From positions 23,557,208-23,621,207 of the forward strand of contig NC_081214.1 in NCBI RefSeq assembly GCF_902713425.1: a stretch of DNA of 64,000 bases, given 5' to 3'. Below are positions 45,850 to 58,504 of this stretch, in pieces (the stretch's first letter is position 1; each line of letters begins with the position of its first letter). The position numbers and the translations under genes are program-made. The notes below the pieces were generated by a model, which made no database searches, was not told the DNA's origin, and was given only the letters and a program-made list of their open reading frames with translations. Source of the DNA: Acipenser ruthenus. Its lineage: Eukaryota > Chordata > Actinopteri > Acipenseriformes > Acipenseridae.

Positions 45850-48514
45850 CGCATCTCCAGGGCGTGTGGCAGTGATTGCTGGCCATGCAGTAAAATATTC
45901 AACCGAGCTTCTGAGTTACAGGCAAGTGGTCTGCTTGTTTTATTGCTTTTATTTAATTATTTTACTTTTAGTTTTAAAATAATAAATGTAATAATAAACA
46001 TTCAGAATTGTCTGTGTATTGTTTTCAGTGTGTTACAAACAGTTTGCATGCATTGTTACTCAAGGATGCATGGTTTACTTTATTGTGATTTTTCAAAACT
46101 TGCTCCTGCCCTAGAATTGCTCGCTACGACAACACCTCGCGTTTGTACCCCAAAATTCTCAACACTTTTATTTAGTTAGTTTTTGCTTTTTTCCTTGTTT
46201 CTATGACATACACAATAACTAATGGTTTCACTGGGCAAATTTATTTATTAATGTTTTCCCCCCCAGTGTGGAAATGTACCTTTTGGAACTCGTGAGCACC
46301 CTCTTGTGGCGAGTGGAACAGACCGGGGACTGTAATGGGTTCTCAATATGGATGGAAAACAATGTAAACTTCAACTAGTGAGTCCAATCATGGCTCCAGT
46401 GTAATGCAAACATGCACAGCTTGTTCTGAAAAGATGAAGCATGTATGCATATTGAAAGTGCAAGTTTTAAATTCAAACTAAAAATGGATGTGTCTCCCAA
46501 TAAAGCCACATTTGAAAGCTGGGTGGCGCCACAGATTGAAGTTGCCGGTTCTGTATAAAAGTCTGTTTAGTGACGGTAATGAATGTGTTTTTAAATGTTC
46601 CGGGACAGTCAAACCCGTCCTTTGTTTATTCAGGTAAAACCATTAAAATCAAGTTGACCTGGCCAGGCTACGTCATCTCACCGTGTGAGACGCGTGCGCC
46701 TGCTAATACCCTGGACCTGTGTGGAGTGGAAACCAGTAAAACCTGTTTGGAAACCAGTAAGATGTGCTGTCATGGTTTTGCTAACTTGTAAATATATACA
46801 GGTCTGTGTTTGTAAATATAACCACTGACCCATTTATATTTGCATCTTTAGCCGGGCGCCGGGTTTTTGTGTGTGTCATGAGTACAGTTCTCCACTAGGT
46901 GGCAGCAATTGCGTTTTCTTTCGTCGCTTAACGCGGCAGTAACTGTTTAAAAGGTGTGTTGTGCCGTTGATTGAGCAGCAGCTGTCACATAAAATCAACA
47001 GTAAAGTATTCTTAAGCAATTTCCTCAGCGCTTTCAAACCACGGGCACGGATACTGCAACAAGCCCATTTACATGGGGGGGGGGGGGGGGGGGTTAGGAG
47101 AAGTATAAATTAAAGGAAGGTGTTTTTTTTTTTTTTTTTTAAGGTTCTTGTGTAGCCGTTGAAACTCGCTACCCTTTATAAACAGTGTTTACAGTAAACG
47201 ATTTAGGGGCAAATGTGTAAAATCAAAGCGACTGTTTGAGCAACAGTGAGGGGAGAGCATATGAATCCGTATTTAATAATGTGTTCATGAATTGCATTTT
47301 CCAAAAAAGAAAGCAAAATAGAACCATAATACAAATCCTAAATGTTAAATTAGCAATTCATACTAAATAAACTACAGATTATAATGAATAAGACAAAGTA
47401 TTATTTAATAGCAGAATATTGGTATACTATTAATAATTTTTCCTATTAAAACCAATGCTGATAACTGTAATACTTTCTAACAATGTTGAACAGTTACACG
47501 ACTGTAACTAATTGCTGTGAAATATGCAGCGACATATGTTTCGTTTAATGTAGAACAACATGGAAAATGGACCGGAATTTGCATTTAAATTGATGCTACT
47601 TTTCCAGCTGTCTGGAGACCGCGCCCTCTCGTTCAGCAAACCAACGGGAAAGCACAGACCGGGCGAAACAGTCCACACAAAACCGGAGGAAAAGCGAGGA
47701 GGCATCGGGAAACGGTGTGGCTATGGGCTCGAGTTCAGGTGAATGAGTAACCCAGGCTGCAGACACTGACCCACAGGGCACGGTCCTTACCTGAATCAAT
47801 GCCACGTTTTAGTTTCTACAGATAGTCTGCAGTTTTTCAACCAAATAATTCGAAAGGAGTTCATGCTGGTTGATAAAGACAACACAAAGACGTCACTAAT
47901 TAAAATTCGCGAGGGATTAAGAGCAGTTATACGCGCCGGTCCATGTGGGAAGGTAACTTGGTGAGCGCAGCCTCCTCTGATCCATATTTTAACGATGTTA
48001 ATTACATTCTTGGCTGAGCACGAAGGTTAATTGTGAGGCGTTTAAATCAAGAGGGAGTCCCGGCAGACACGCTCTCGACTAAGCCGGGCGAGGATCAGGA
48101 TCTAGGTACATCGGATCCTCAGAAGATGGAAATGATGATCGCTGTCGCACGCCGTGCATTAACAGAAAGTGAGAGAATAATTAATATGAATCATCTAGCC
48201 GGAGGCAGGCTTGCTCTGTGAGAGAGAGAGAGAGCTAGGAAGCTGTTTGGTTAACTAATCACCGTCGCTTTTGCAAGTGATCCTTCGTGCTTCCCTCTCA
48301 TAAGACGGTGTAGGATTGTAAGGGCGCATTTACTGCGGTGCGTTTACACGCAGTTGAGAAGACGCGTATGCCTTTATAATCGATTATATTAGAAAGCAGC
48401 ACGGTAAGGACTGTGTTATGTGTGACGCTCACTCCGCTGATAAGATTATAATTTAAAGCATGTCCATTCGACAGTGGCTTCATTTGTGTAGTTCATTTCC
48501 AATATGCGTAAGAA
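45850..48514. other. Spacer between the microRNA cluster and GPC3
   Basis: No exon recognised. It contains candidate AATAAA signals at 45982, 45994 and 46499, a G19 tract at 47075-47093 and AT-rich sequence near 47300-47480. Several CpG-bearing patches (47600-48200) may belong to GPC3 upstream control, but nothing specific is visible. Confidence 0.4.
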
Positions 48515-48693
48515 CAGGGGTGGCCAAAGTTGGAGAATCCACTCCTGGTCTTTGTTCCAACCCTGTTCTAAATTATTTAATTGAACCAATTAAACGTGCA
48601 GCCAGAGCAGACCCTGAAGGACTTCAGGAGCTCATTTTTACCTGTTAAACGTGGAGTGGACTGGCTCTCCGGGACCGCGATTCGACACCCCTG
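48515..48693. mobile_element. Non-autonomous hAT element (MITE)
   Basis: A 179-bp element with inverted ends caggggtggccaaag and its partner ttcgacacccctg, the common hAT-MITE layout of fish. The flanking 8-mers cgtaagaa (48507-48514) and cattaaaa (48694-48701) agree at 6 of 8 positions, as expected of an aged target duplication. No coding frame. Confidence 0.8.
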
Positions 48694-49349
48694 CATTAAA
48701 AAAAACATGTCCATCGATTATACAACCTCCGAGACAGACGCGTAGCAGCGCAGGAAAGACAACGGGCTATTTACTAATAAGCACTGATACAGCTGAGACA
48801 GACGGATGGATAGATAGAGAGATGGATGGATAGATAGATAGATAGACACACAGATATCGTCACTCCACCCCAGGTTTGTGAACGCGCTCTCCCGGGTACG
48901 CGCATCCCGTCTGCCCGCCCTGTGATTTGAAACAGATTCAGTCAGCAGTGAGCAGCACCGCCGCTGGCAGCCGAGCAGAGAGCAGAGAGCTGTGCTGAGG
49001 ACGACACGCAACGCAACTGCAAACGACTTTTGTTCTCAGTCTTTTTTTTTTTAAAAAAAAAGACTTTAACAGTGAAGCCCGACGCGCATGTTTTTGAAAC
49101 AACAGTGCAAATATGCAGCCACAGAGAGGAATCTGAGAAGTTTTTGAAAGCAAGCTTTTTTTTTGAGCGATTAATTACAGCTATTTGAGTTACTAATACC
49201 TGATATAGTACTAAAGAAGCTGGTTTCTGAAAATAAAACACCGCTTCAGTTTAATCAGCTTGTGTAAGGATTTTAAATAGCCTTGTGGCGCCCTGGTGTG
49301 CTGTGTCTGTAGATAACTGTTATTACCGCTCTGACGCGGTCCGAGTGCC
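48694..49349 (+). promoter_or_regulatory. GPC3 5' UTR and promoter region
   Basis: Upstream of the GPC3 start codon, with a (GATA)n-like run at 48805-48846 followed by CpG-bearing, GC-rich sequence to about 49010 and a T/A-rich stretch. A transcription start is not readable. Confidence 0.35.
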
Positions 49350-52300
49350 ATGGCAGGTAGCCGGGCGCCAGGTGTGTTGTTGCTAGGGCTACTCCAGCTC
49401 GCGCAGTCCAGCGGGCAGGTACCCAGCTGTCTCGAGGTGCGCTCGTCCTTTCAGCTCCTGCACCCAGGGGTGAAGTGGGCACCCGAGAAGCCCGTCTCAG
49501 GTATGTACATTGAGCTGTACGTTATATTCCACTGTGTTTATAACTACATACCGAAGATTGACTTCATAACTTCTGCAGAGAACATTCTGACTATAAGCTT
49601 CTTGATGAACTAACACCCTTTTTATTTCCTCATTGCGCTTGAGTTGTTTCCTAGTAAATTTATAACAATGGGAGGAAAAAAGTTTTTGTTTGGAGCGAAA
49701 GCCTTTCCATAATGTGCTATGATATGCTGTTTTACAGTTCTGTAGTTTTAAACATGCACGCATTCAGAAAAGTCTATTGTGTTCGCATTTGCAAGAGCAG
49801 GTCTGTGCACAGCAACGCGTGTCGTTTATTGCTAAATCCGGTTCTGTAAACAAAGAATTGCAATGTAGAGTCTGTCAGGGTTTAATACTGCAGACTGAAA
49901 ACACAAATACAGCACTGGATGCGCCGGGAACGGAAACGGTGACATCATAACCATTCCCTTACTGAACTGCCTCTATTGGAATAGCAGATGAAGACTGAAA
50001 TCAGGATGTTTCAAATAGACCTGTGCTTCAGATTGCAAGTGAGATTGTACCTTTGACCTTGGGGTTAGAATCCGAATCTTAGGAGGAGCTGAGAATGTTG
50101 AAGGATGGACTGAGGGGGTCAAAACAGAAACACATTGCATTCAACGAAGTTGCAAATTCAAGGAAGTTGCAAATGTTCGAATCTGGATCATTTATAAGAA
50201 CTTGGGTATATAAATGTGTGTGTGTGTGTGTGTATTTAGCTAGTTGAGTGTATTAAGCATGCAAAACTTAATTGCTGCTTTGCATAAATAATGGTGTTGA
50301 AATCTATGTACTGTGAGGGCATGTTAAGAGTGTGAGTGAGTGTCCTGCTGGTTCATCACACTGCTTCACCTGCTCCTTCATATAGGAGTGTGTGTTTACA
50401 GAACCTCTATATGAAGCTGAACACACTGTAAGCCAGTTACAGCACTGTTTGTCCCTGTCCTCTCCAGTTAGTAAACAGTGAAGCCCTGCTGGAGGGGATT
50501 CATTCTGTGTCTCGGTGGACCATGCGTGGCTTCACAATTCGTTCCTGTGTCGCTGTCATCTTGCACCAGTTTTGCGGTTGGATTCAGCTGCGTCTGGCAA
50601 ATGAATGTAGACGTTCTTAATTGAAATTGGAAAATGGGAATCGCTGGTACAATAACACTGCTGTCAAGCCGTCCTGATTGGGTTTCAGACTCTGCCTTTG
50701 GGGTTCAGGTCTGTACAGGGCGTGCAAACGTGTCTCTCCGTGACCCTCCTGTACTGAATCTCTCTCGTCCTTCTGTGTGTGCCTCTCTCTTCCTTCTCGT
50801 TACTTATTCCTCTGTCTCTCTGTCTGGAGTGTCTCCTTGTGTGTCTGTCTTCCTGTTTGTCTCGCTCCCTCTATGGTTTCTTCTTAAAGTACATTTTAGC
50901 GTGTCTCAGGTATCACAAGGAAACTGACCATTTGGACGACCAGATCCAGCCTGTCAGTACATTTCAAACCCTGTTTCGTGCACCTCGTTGCAAAAAAAAA
51001 AAAAAAAAAGCAAGCTAGCATCATTTTATCTGTGGGACACATCACATATGTGCTTGTACCTTAAAGGGTTAATTTGAGGGCGCGCTGCTGCAGAAATAGT
51101 GACACCATGTACAAGCTCTCCCTTTCCAAACTGCCCTCTCTCCTTGTCTCGTCAGTGATGTTTGAGACATCAGACCTAGAAAACTGTAGACAGGAGCTGT
51201 GCTTTAGTGTGGAGGACAGGAGAGTGGGGCTGTGGGGACTGGTGCGGAGGTACTGTTTGAAGAAAGAGAATGGAATCATCATCATCATAATAATAATAAT
51301 AATAATAATAATAACGCTGCATGTGGCACCAAGGGAACTCTGTGTGCCAGTGGGACCTTTCATACAGAATGAGAAATCGCACGCTGCTCGGAGAGCATGA
51401 AAGAAGAAAAAAGGGGAAAACAAAACAAAAAACCTCCGAGCCTCATCTATTCTGTGTTATTGTGTGTCTTTGAAAATAATCAAGGGTTCTGAGCACTCAA
51501 GGGAAGTCTGTTTCAGAACAAAAGAGACCTTTTGATATTGCCTTACTGTAAAGAAAACACACACTGAGACACACACACACACACTCACACACATACACAC
51601 AGCTGGGGGCTAGGTGAGATAGTAGGACAGCACTGCAGATCTGGGTTCAAATCCAGCCTTGCTATATAAACAGGAGATGTTCAGAAAGTTCTAAGATGCA
51701 AGCTGCTTCTATTGGGCTGGATCTGTGCACAGGCACTTTTTCTGAAAGCAGTGAATCAGTTGAACGGTACAGTATAATGCTATCTTGAACCAACATAGCT
51801 GCAGGTAGGAGATGTTTACTTTGTTTCATTAGGGTTGGTAACACTGGTGGCAGGAGTTTGCTGGTGCTGTTGTTTTCATAACAAGCTCTTAATGGCGAGC
51901 AGCGTCTCCGTGTCTCTTCAACAGGTGCTGCCAGTGTGTTTAACCCATTAAATCTTAAAAGGCTGGTCTGAAACGCATTGCAAGACTACCATCAGATCAG
52001 AGGTTCACAATTTCTATTCTCTTAGCAAGACAGCATGCAAAAACAGCGTCAAACCATCACGTCCTTTACATCTCGGCTTTTTAATAATCTGGATGTCGAA
52101 CGGGATGAAAATACTTTTCAGCATTTTACAAAACAGGTTCCCAGCTTGCATTCGCTGGAGAAGCTGGTACTAAAAGCTTTTCCCCAGATTGTTGTGCATT
52201 TTAGTTTTCAGGGTAGTTGTGAAAGAGATGCCCAGAGTGCTTTTCTGTTTAATGCAGCATTAATGAAAGGCATCTTTCATCGCAGGTGGATAGACATTAG

Positions 52301-55300
52301 GATGAAAGTGTCAATTGTTACCAAAGCCAGTGATTCCAGTTGCTAGTTTTTCAGTCTCCGCCTCTCCCTTTTAAGATGATGATATCGACTTCTTGTTTTC
52401 TTCCATTATCTGAAATTAGCCCCATCTTCTCTCTTTCATGCATTCTTCCCTGTGGTATTGATTCCAGATATTACGCTATCTGTTTAAACGCGATGGGCAA
52501 CGTGCAGAGAATATCGGAGGTGATTCTGGTGCTTCACGCGTCACCCGGCGGTTTATTAGGAACAATAAAAGATGCACAGCAGTGTTCTGAGGCTCTCTAC
52601 CTTTCTGTGCATATTGATTATGAAAATTGTTTAATTTAGTGTTCTTCGTGAAGTAGACACAGGACTGTAACTCAACACTGGAGAACCTGAAACCACTCAG
52701 CCTGATTGAAAACACCGTCCAGCAGTAATAGAAATAGAAAGAATTCAAATGAAACTGGAAGGCTTTTGCTTGTTTAGCTTAGTGTTCCTCAATCTTAAGA
52801 TCTCAGAACGCTGAACTCATTCAGAGTTTAAAATATATGAAGTAGTCCTTCCCCACCACAGGGTTACCTGAGGGTTACCCTAGATTGCCATGCTTATTAA
52901 TTTACAATAACAGCATTTACAGCACGTTGCCATGCTTTATTACACTTTGCTATGCTTTATTACACTTTGCCATGCTTTATTACACTTTGCTATGCTTTAT
53001 TACACTTTGCCATGCTTTATTACACTTTGCCATGCTTTATTACACGTTGCCATGCTTTATTACACTTTGCCATGCTTTATTACACTTTGCCATGCTTTAT
53101 TACACATTGCCATGCTTTATTACACTTTGCCATGCTTTATTACACGTTGCCACGCTTTTACGATGGGACACTTTTGCGTTCCCCTCAACCTTATCTTGTG
53201 CCATAGCAGACCCAGGCTGGGGTTCAGTATATAAAGGGTGCTGCTGCTGCTGGTCTTGCAGCGGGCTTAAAGAGGTACTGGATAACAAAACGAATCAAGT
53301 CTGGGATGTTTTGGGCGACCGTAATTGTACTTTTGTAATTCAGTAGTTGTTTAAAGCCAATGTAGAAGTTTACCTTGGTCAAATCCTAGCACAGTGTAAT
53401 AAAGCATGGTAGAGCACATGTAAGCATTGGAAAGCCCAGAGAGGTACAGTAAACGATATTAAAAAGCAGAGTGACCGCGGTCAAATGAATGGTCAGTGTA
53501 ACCATGGGAAAGCTGCGAAATTACCAGGCACGTTACCAGGGCACCTTTTTATAATGGCAAGGACCGCGGTGCCGTAGTTCAAACGGAACCCCACTTACCC
53601 AGAAAAGGCGTTCTCATGACTAATCAATGGGTTTCGGAGCCCTGGTACAAATTCACGACAGCACAGTGGGCTGCAGTGTATCCTGCATGATTGCTGTACA
53701 GATGTGACTGCCCTGGGAAATCCCATAGTGTTGTTTACTCTACCATCAGTCACCCGCGTGTCAATTCTGCCTGTCGGGTTAATTATTTAAACTGACAAGC
53801 ACCACACTGGGAGATGCTTTCATTCCCCATCGGCTCCTAGAGCAGCCGTATATACTGTTGAATCAATTCCGCTACCAGCAGGAGGCTGTTTTTTCTAGCC
53901 TTGACTGCTATGTGTTATTGCTAGGCTGATTCCTGGTGTCTGATACAGGTTCGTTTTTCCATTGCAGTCGCGGACCAAAGTGTTGTATTTTTTTTTTATT
54001 CTGATCTGCATTGCTTTCTTGTACTCCCAACCTCCTGACACTACAGACACTGATTAAAAATAACAGATGGGCATGCAATACTGATGTTTAATGCAAGATA
54101 CCTTTTAGTGCTTTTCTGTTAATTCTGCATTTCTATTTGTATTCTGTGGCATTCAGGCATGTCGTTTGATGAACCTTGGTGCTTTGTTGGGCTTGATCTT
54201 GCAAAAGAAAGCATCTTCTGTGTCGAATCGATTCTCTGCGCGCAGTTTACAGTGACGTGTATTTATATCTAAAGGCAACATTCATGTCACTTTAATTATC
54301 CAGTTTAATGGCTTGTATTTGCTAGCACAAATGATTCCTGCGAATCCAGTTCTCTCTGTGGATGCATGACCTTTGCATAGCTAGCACGGTGAGTGACGTG
54401 CCTTGTTGAAATGCAGGCTCGGTTTTATTATTTGGTACATCCTGAGCTGACTGCTCAGTCTCCCTGTCCCACCGAACCCTTTCGTTTCTAACATGAGAAA
54501 AAAAAACATCTTCATTTTACAAAATTTGAAACATAATAATGGATGGATTTCAGACGTTGTGCATCTCTGCAGCAAACGTTTCCACCCAAAGTCTTTTTCA
54601 GCGTCTGCGATGTTTTACATTTGACTTTTAAATCATATTGCTCAATTTTTTTTTTTTGTAAGGGATAAACTGTAATAAGTGGTCAAAGTAAGATGCTGTT
54701 TTCGAGTACTGTTTAGCACAAGAAAGTGGATTATTTGACAATTTATTCATGAGTTGCTCATCCCATTTTAAAACATTTCTAATTCAACTGATGCCAATCA
54801 AAACGCCAGCGACAAATACCATCGCTACTGCAATTAAACCATGTTAGTCTTAACAATTTAATACAGACTCTATGAGACAGGCAAACGGGCAGTGCACTAC
54901 TGTGGGTATGGTGAATGGGGTTTAGCTGAAGAATCCACAGTCCTTTAACAAAACCACAGCTCTCTAATCCACAGCATTCGTTGAATTAGAAAATGAATCC
55001 TCGAGGATCAGTTATGCTTTAGCGTACCTCTCTGTGCTTTACAGTGTTTAGCTGCTGTGTGCTTGACCATGCTGTCACTGTGCTGTTCTCGATCGCTGTG
55101 CAGTGCTTTTGCGATGGTAGATGCTCTCAGGGTGCAGCCTCTGTTAACACTGTGATTGCTGGTTCCAGGGTCGGACCTGCAGGTGTGCCTCCCCAAGGGG
55201 CCTACGTGCTGCTCCCGCAGGATGGAGGAGCGGTACCAGGCAGCGGCGAAGCAGAGCATGGAGCTCAGCATGCAGGCCTCCAGCACCGAGCTCAAGTCCC

Positions 55301-55330
55301 TCATCATCCAGAACGCAGCGCTCTTCCAGG
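49350..55330 (+). CDS. GPC3: Glypican-3, first two coding exons (gene continues to the right)
   Basis: GPI-anchored heparan-sulphate proteoglycan of the cell surface that modulates Hedgehog and Wnt signalling. Exon 1 is 49350-49500 (donor cag/gtatgt): a signal peptide around [19 protein letters not shown] and then [18 protein letters not shown]. Exon 2 is 55169-55330 (acceptor ggttccag, donor gtagga): [20 protein letters not shown], a close match to [20 protein letters not shown] in human GPC3, through [10 protein letters not shown]. The exon phases join (1 then 1). The large third exon, with the AFEIVV start, is not in the window, so about 104 of an expected 560-580 residues are covered. The next gene in human order is also GPC3, which supports the ortholog call over GPC5. 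Confidence 0.95.
51604..51660 (+). mobile_element. Possible SINE head fragment
   Basis: ggtgagatagtaggacagca and gggttcaaatccagcc look like the two polymerase III boxes of a tRNA-derived SINE head. No body or tail follows, so this is weak. Confidence 0.3.
52925..53158 (+). repeat. 20-bp minisatellite in GPC3 intron 1
   Basis: About 11 copies of ccatgctttattacactttg with small changes. Confidence 0.95.
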
Positions 55331-55837
55331 GTAGGACACTGTGCACGCTTACCCTTGAACGCATTAGCAGTGAGTGCTGGGGTGTCTGACTGGCTCAATG
55401 GAACGGAGAGAGAGTTCAGTACTGGGTGTCTTCGTGTATGGTTGATAGTTTAATGCACAGCCATGTGTTGGACGTTTAACATTTTTAACTGTTGACAAAA
55501 ATAGGCAGGTCAAGTGTAGACGTTAGCCTTAACATGCAGTATGGGCCAGTTATTTCTTCCCAGTATGTTCCATATGCAGCTGCATTCTGCACACACACAG
55601 AGCCTGAGTGACTAGCTGTGCATTAGTCCTGTAGTTCTGTCTGCTTCTCTCTCTGTATCAGATACAGAGCCTGGGTGACTAGCTGTGGATTGCTACTGTA
55701 GTTCTTTCACCTTGAGTTTTACAGGATTTCTTTTGAAGCAGCCATCTATTAAATTGTGTGAAGTGAAAGGCGTACAGGTTGAATGCTCTGTGGGAGTGTT
55801 TAAATATAGAAAACAATATCTTTCATCCAATTCTCTG

Positions 55838-56213
55838 TAGAGAGAGAAACAGAAATAGAGGAAGGAGGGACCAGGAAAAAGAGAGTGAAGGAAGAGGGGT
55901 TGAAAGAATTAAACATTGGGATAGAGATAGGAAAAAAGAGAGAGGTAGAAAGAAAGGGAAGGAATAGGGAAAGATGGATAGAGATGAGAGGAAAATGGGC
56001 AGAGATAGAGTGGAAACCAGAGACTTGAAAGAGGGGGCAGGAAAAAGAGAGATTATTGAAGGAATAAGGGTAGAAAGAAAATAAATGATTGGAATAGAGT
56101 GAAAAAAGAAGGGATGAGACAGATTGAGGAAGAGAGAGAAAGCTAGGAGGGATGAAAGAGAGGACAATGAGGTGAGAAGTAAAAAGGGATGCAAAGAAAA
56201 GAGAAAAAAAGAC
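55838..56213 (+). repeat. Long purine-rich tract in GPC3 intron 2
   Basis: About 375 bp that is nearly all A and G on the plus strand without a fixed repeat unit, starting some 500 bp after exon 2. Confidence 0.85.
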
Positions 56214-57007
56214 TGTGTTTAAAATCCATCACAAACTGTCCTGTTGTACTATCAAGCTGAAAGCGTGTGGTGTCAAAAAAAGGGTTTGTTTCTTCTGCAC
56301 CCCCACAGATAAATCACGATTAATAATAAATAAATACAAAGTTCAGATAAGGCCAGTCAGTCACTCAGTCATATCGTTACAAAAGAAAATGAATCCGTTT
56401 CAGTGTCGGGCTCCACAGCCGGTCTGTCAAGATGAGCACAGGGAATTCTAGAAAAGCATATTAAAAACCAAGGCCAATCAGGATCAACATGGCAAAAAGG
56501 AAGTCACAGATAATGAGAGTTAAGACTTGTGATAACCGTGGAGTTTATTATCGGCTCCCCTTTTGAGTTGGAAAGGGCATTTGGAAGACTGCAGGCTTTT
56601 CAAATCCTCCCGAAGCCCTGCCTCTTTTTGAAAGTGCAGAACGAGCAAAGACACATTGTGTGTGAGGACTAAAACCAACGGTACCAGAATAAAACTAGCC
56701 AGATGAAACGAGTCGAGTGAAGGAAGGAGCTCTTCATTTATTTGCTCCAAGCTGTTTCTGTCTAGTTGTTATAAATGTCAGAACTATTTCCTTCCTCTCT
56801 GAAGGGTTTGCCCTTGCTTTAAGAGAGCCAGCCTTTAACTGTGCGCTGTTGGGTCACTGCAGATCTGCAGAGGCAGCACCTCCATTTTAAATTCCATCAG
56901 GTAAATGATTTTATATATATAAGAAAAAAGTCAAGAATATTCCTTTGATAGTGAAAGTTTATTCATGCTGATCTGATCCTTTTGTAATTGGAAGATCAGA
57001 TTCTAAT

Positions 57008-57281
57008 TTATTATTATTATTATTTATTTCTTAGCAGACACCCTTATCCAGGGTGACTTACAATTTTTACAACATATCACATTATACATTATTTCACATT
57101 ATACAGATATCACATTATTTTTACAATTACAATTACCCATTTATACAGTTGGGTTTTTACTGGAGCAATCTAGGTAAAGTACCTTGCTCAAGGGTACAAC
57201 AGCAGTGTCCCCCACTGGGGATTGAACCCACAACCCTCCAGTCAAGAGTCCAGAGCCCTAACCACTACGCCACACTGCTGT
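57008..57281 (-). mobile_element. tRNA-derived SINE, family A, copy 3
   Basis: Reverse orientation, with ttagcagacacccttatcca at the tail end and accactacgccacactgctg at the head. It has an internal duplication of a cacattat-rich stretch not seen in copies 1 and 2. It lies in GPC3 intron 2. Confidence 0.85.
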
Positions 57282-57545
57282 GTGGACAGCCCTGTTAAGT
57301 TGCTCTAAGGTATCAAACACTAACAGGTCAGGGATTTAACCTGTATTGAATTCAGATTGGATTGACATAGCAGTAAGCACCTATCCATAATGCACTGCAC
57401 TCTTTCAGGTTCGGCATGTGCTGTATTAGTGACTACTGACAGCATTTAACAAGGGCTGTTTTAACGTTGCCCTTTCAAGTCAAACCAGGTGTGTGTTTAT
57501 TTACTGTAGTTGTGTCTGCATTCATGGCAAGGGTAAACCTTACTT

Positions 57546-57887
57546 TCTTTTTTTTTTAAATTTAGTAATCGCCAATTTTATTATTTTCTCCCAATTTGGC
57601 ATATCCAATTATTTTTAGGCTCAGCTGTCCTCCGAAGCGTGTGCCGTCAGCCGACTGCTTTTTTTCACACTGCAGACTCACCGTGCAGCCGCCCAGAGCT
57701 ACAGCGTTGAAGGACAACGCAGCTTACAGGCAAGCCTGCAGGCATCCGGCCAGACTACAGGGGTCGCTGGTGCGCAGTGAGACGAGGACACCCTGACTCG
57801 AACCAGCGACCTCCAGGCTATAGGGGGCATCCTGCACTCCACTCGGAGTGCCTTTACCAGATGCCCCACTCAGGAGCCCCTGAGGGG
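57546..57887 (-). mobile_element. tRNA-derived SINE, family C, copy 1
   Basis: Reverse orientation. On the minus strand it starts ggggctcctgagtggggcat, has the B box ggttcgagtcagg and ends in an A-rich tail. The body includes cacacgcttcggaggacagc. Confidence 0.75.
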
Positions 57888-58418
57888 TAAACCTTTGTAA
57901 GGGGTCCCTGTTGAATTCACATCGCAGTAATCACTGATTCAAGCCAAACGTTTTATATTATACTCCCAGTCCTGCATGAAACCATCATCGTGAAGCAGCA
58001 TTCAGAATGTAACCCTGGAAAGCTTGGAGGCTGTACACATGCACGGTGTCTCAGGAAAGCGCTCCGTTACCTTCATGCACAACAGGGGCTCTTTTTATTT
58101 GGGGTCTGGAGCTGGGTCTTATTAGCGCGCAGGATGATGATTCCTGTACAGCACTGCTGTCTCAACAGCTTTCAATGCTTCTGTACAATCAGCATGTGTC
58201 TCACAGCAGGGGGAAAAAACACAACACACAGGAAGCTGCTTTGTTGGGGTTTTAAGCTTGCCAGCCTTGAAGCAGCAGGTAGGCAGAGCCATGGGAATGG
58301 AGAGACTGAGTTTGATTGGCTGCTTTAGACTCCGAGGTGGTGAGGTCAGGGGCTTTGCGGGAGAGCCAAGCCATGTGCTTCTGCACTCTGTGCTCCACCT
58401 GGAATGCAGGGAAGAGGC

Positions 58419-58495
<77 letters not shown>
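58419..58495. repeat. (ATT)n joined to (AAT)n palindrome
   Basis: About 14 tta units directly abut about 12 taa units, an almost perfect inverted repeat of roughly 77 bp. Confidence 0.95.

Positions 58496-58504
<9 letters not shown>

Noticed and set aside
52885-53346. Open frames of 84-153 codons, Leu/Tyr/Cys/His-rich
   Set aside because: Product of the 20-bp array in GPC3 intron 1.
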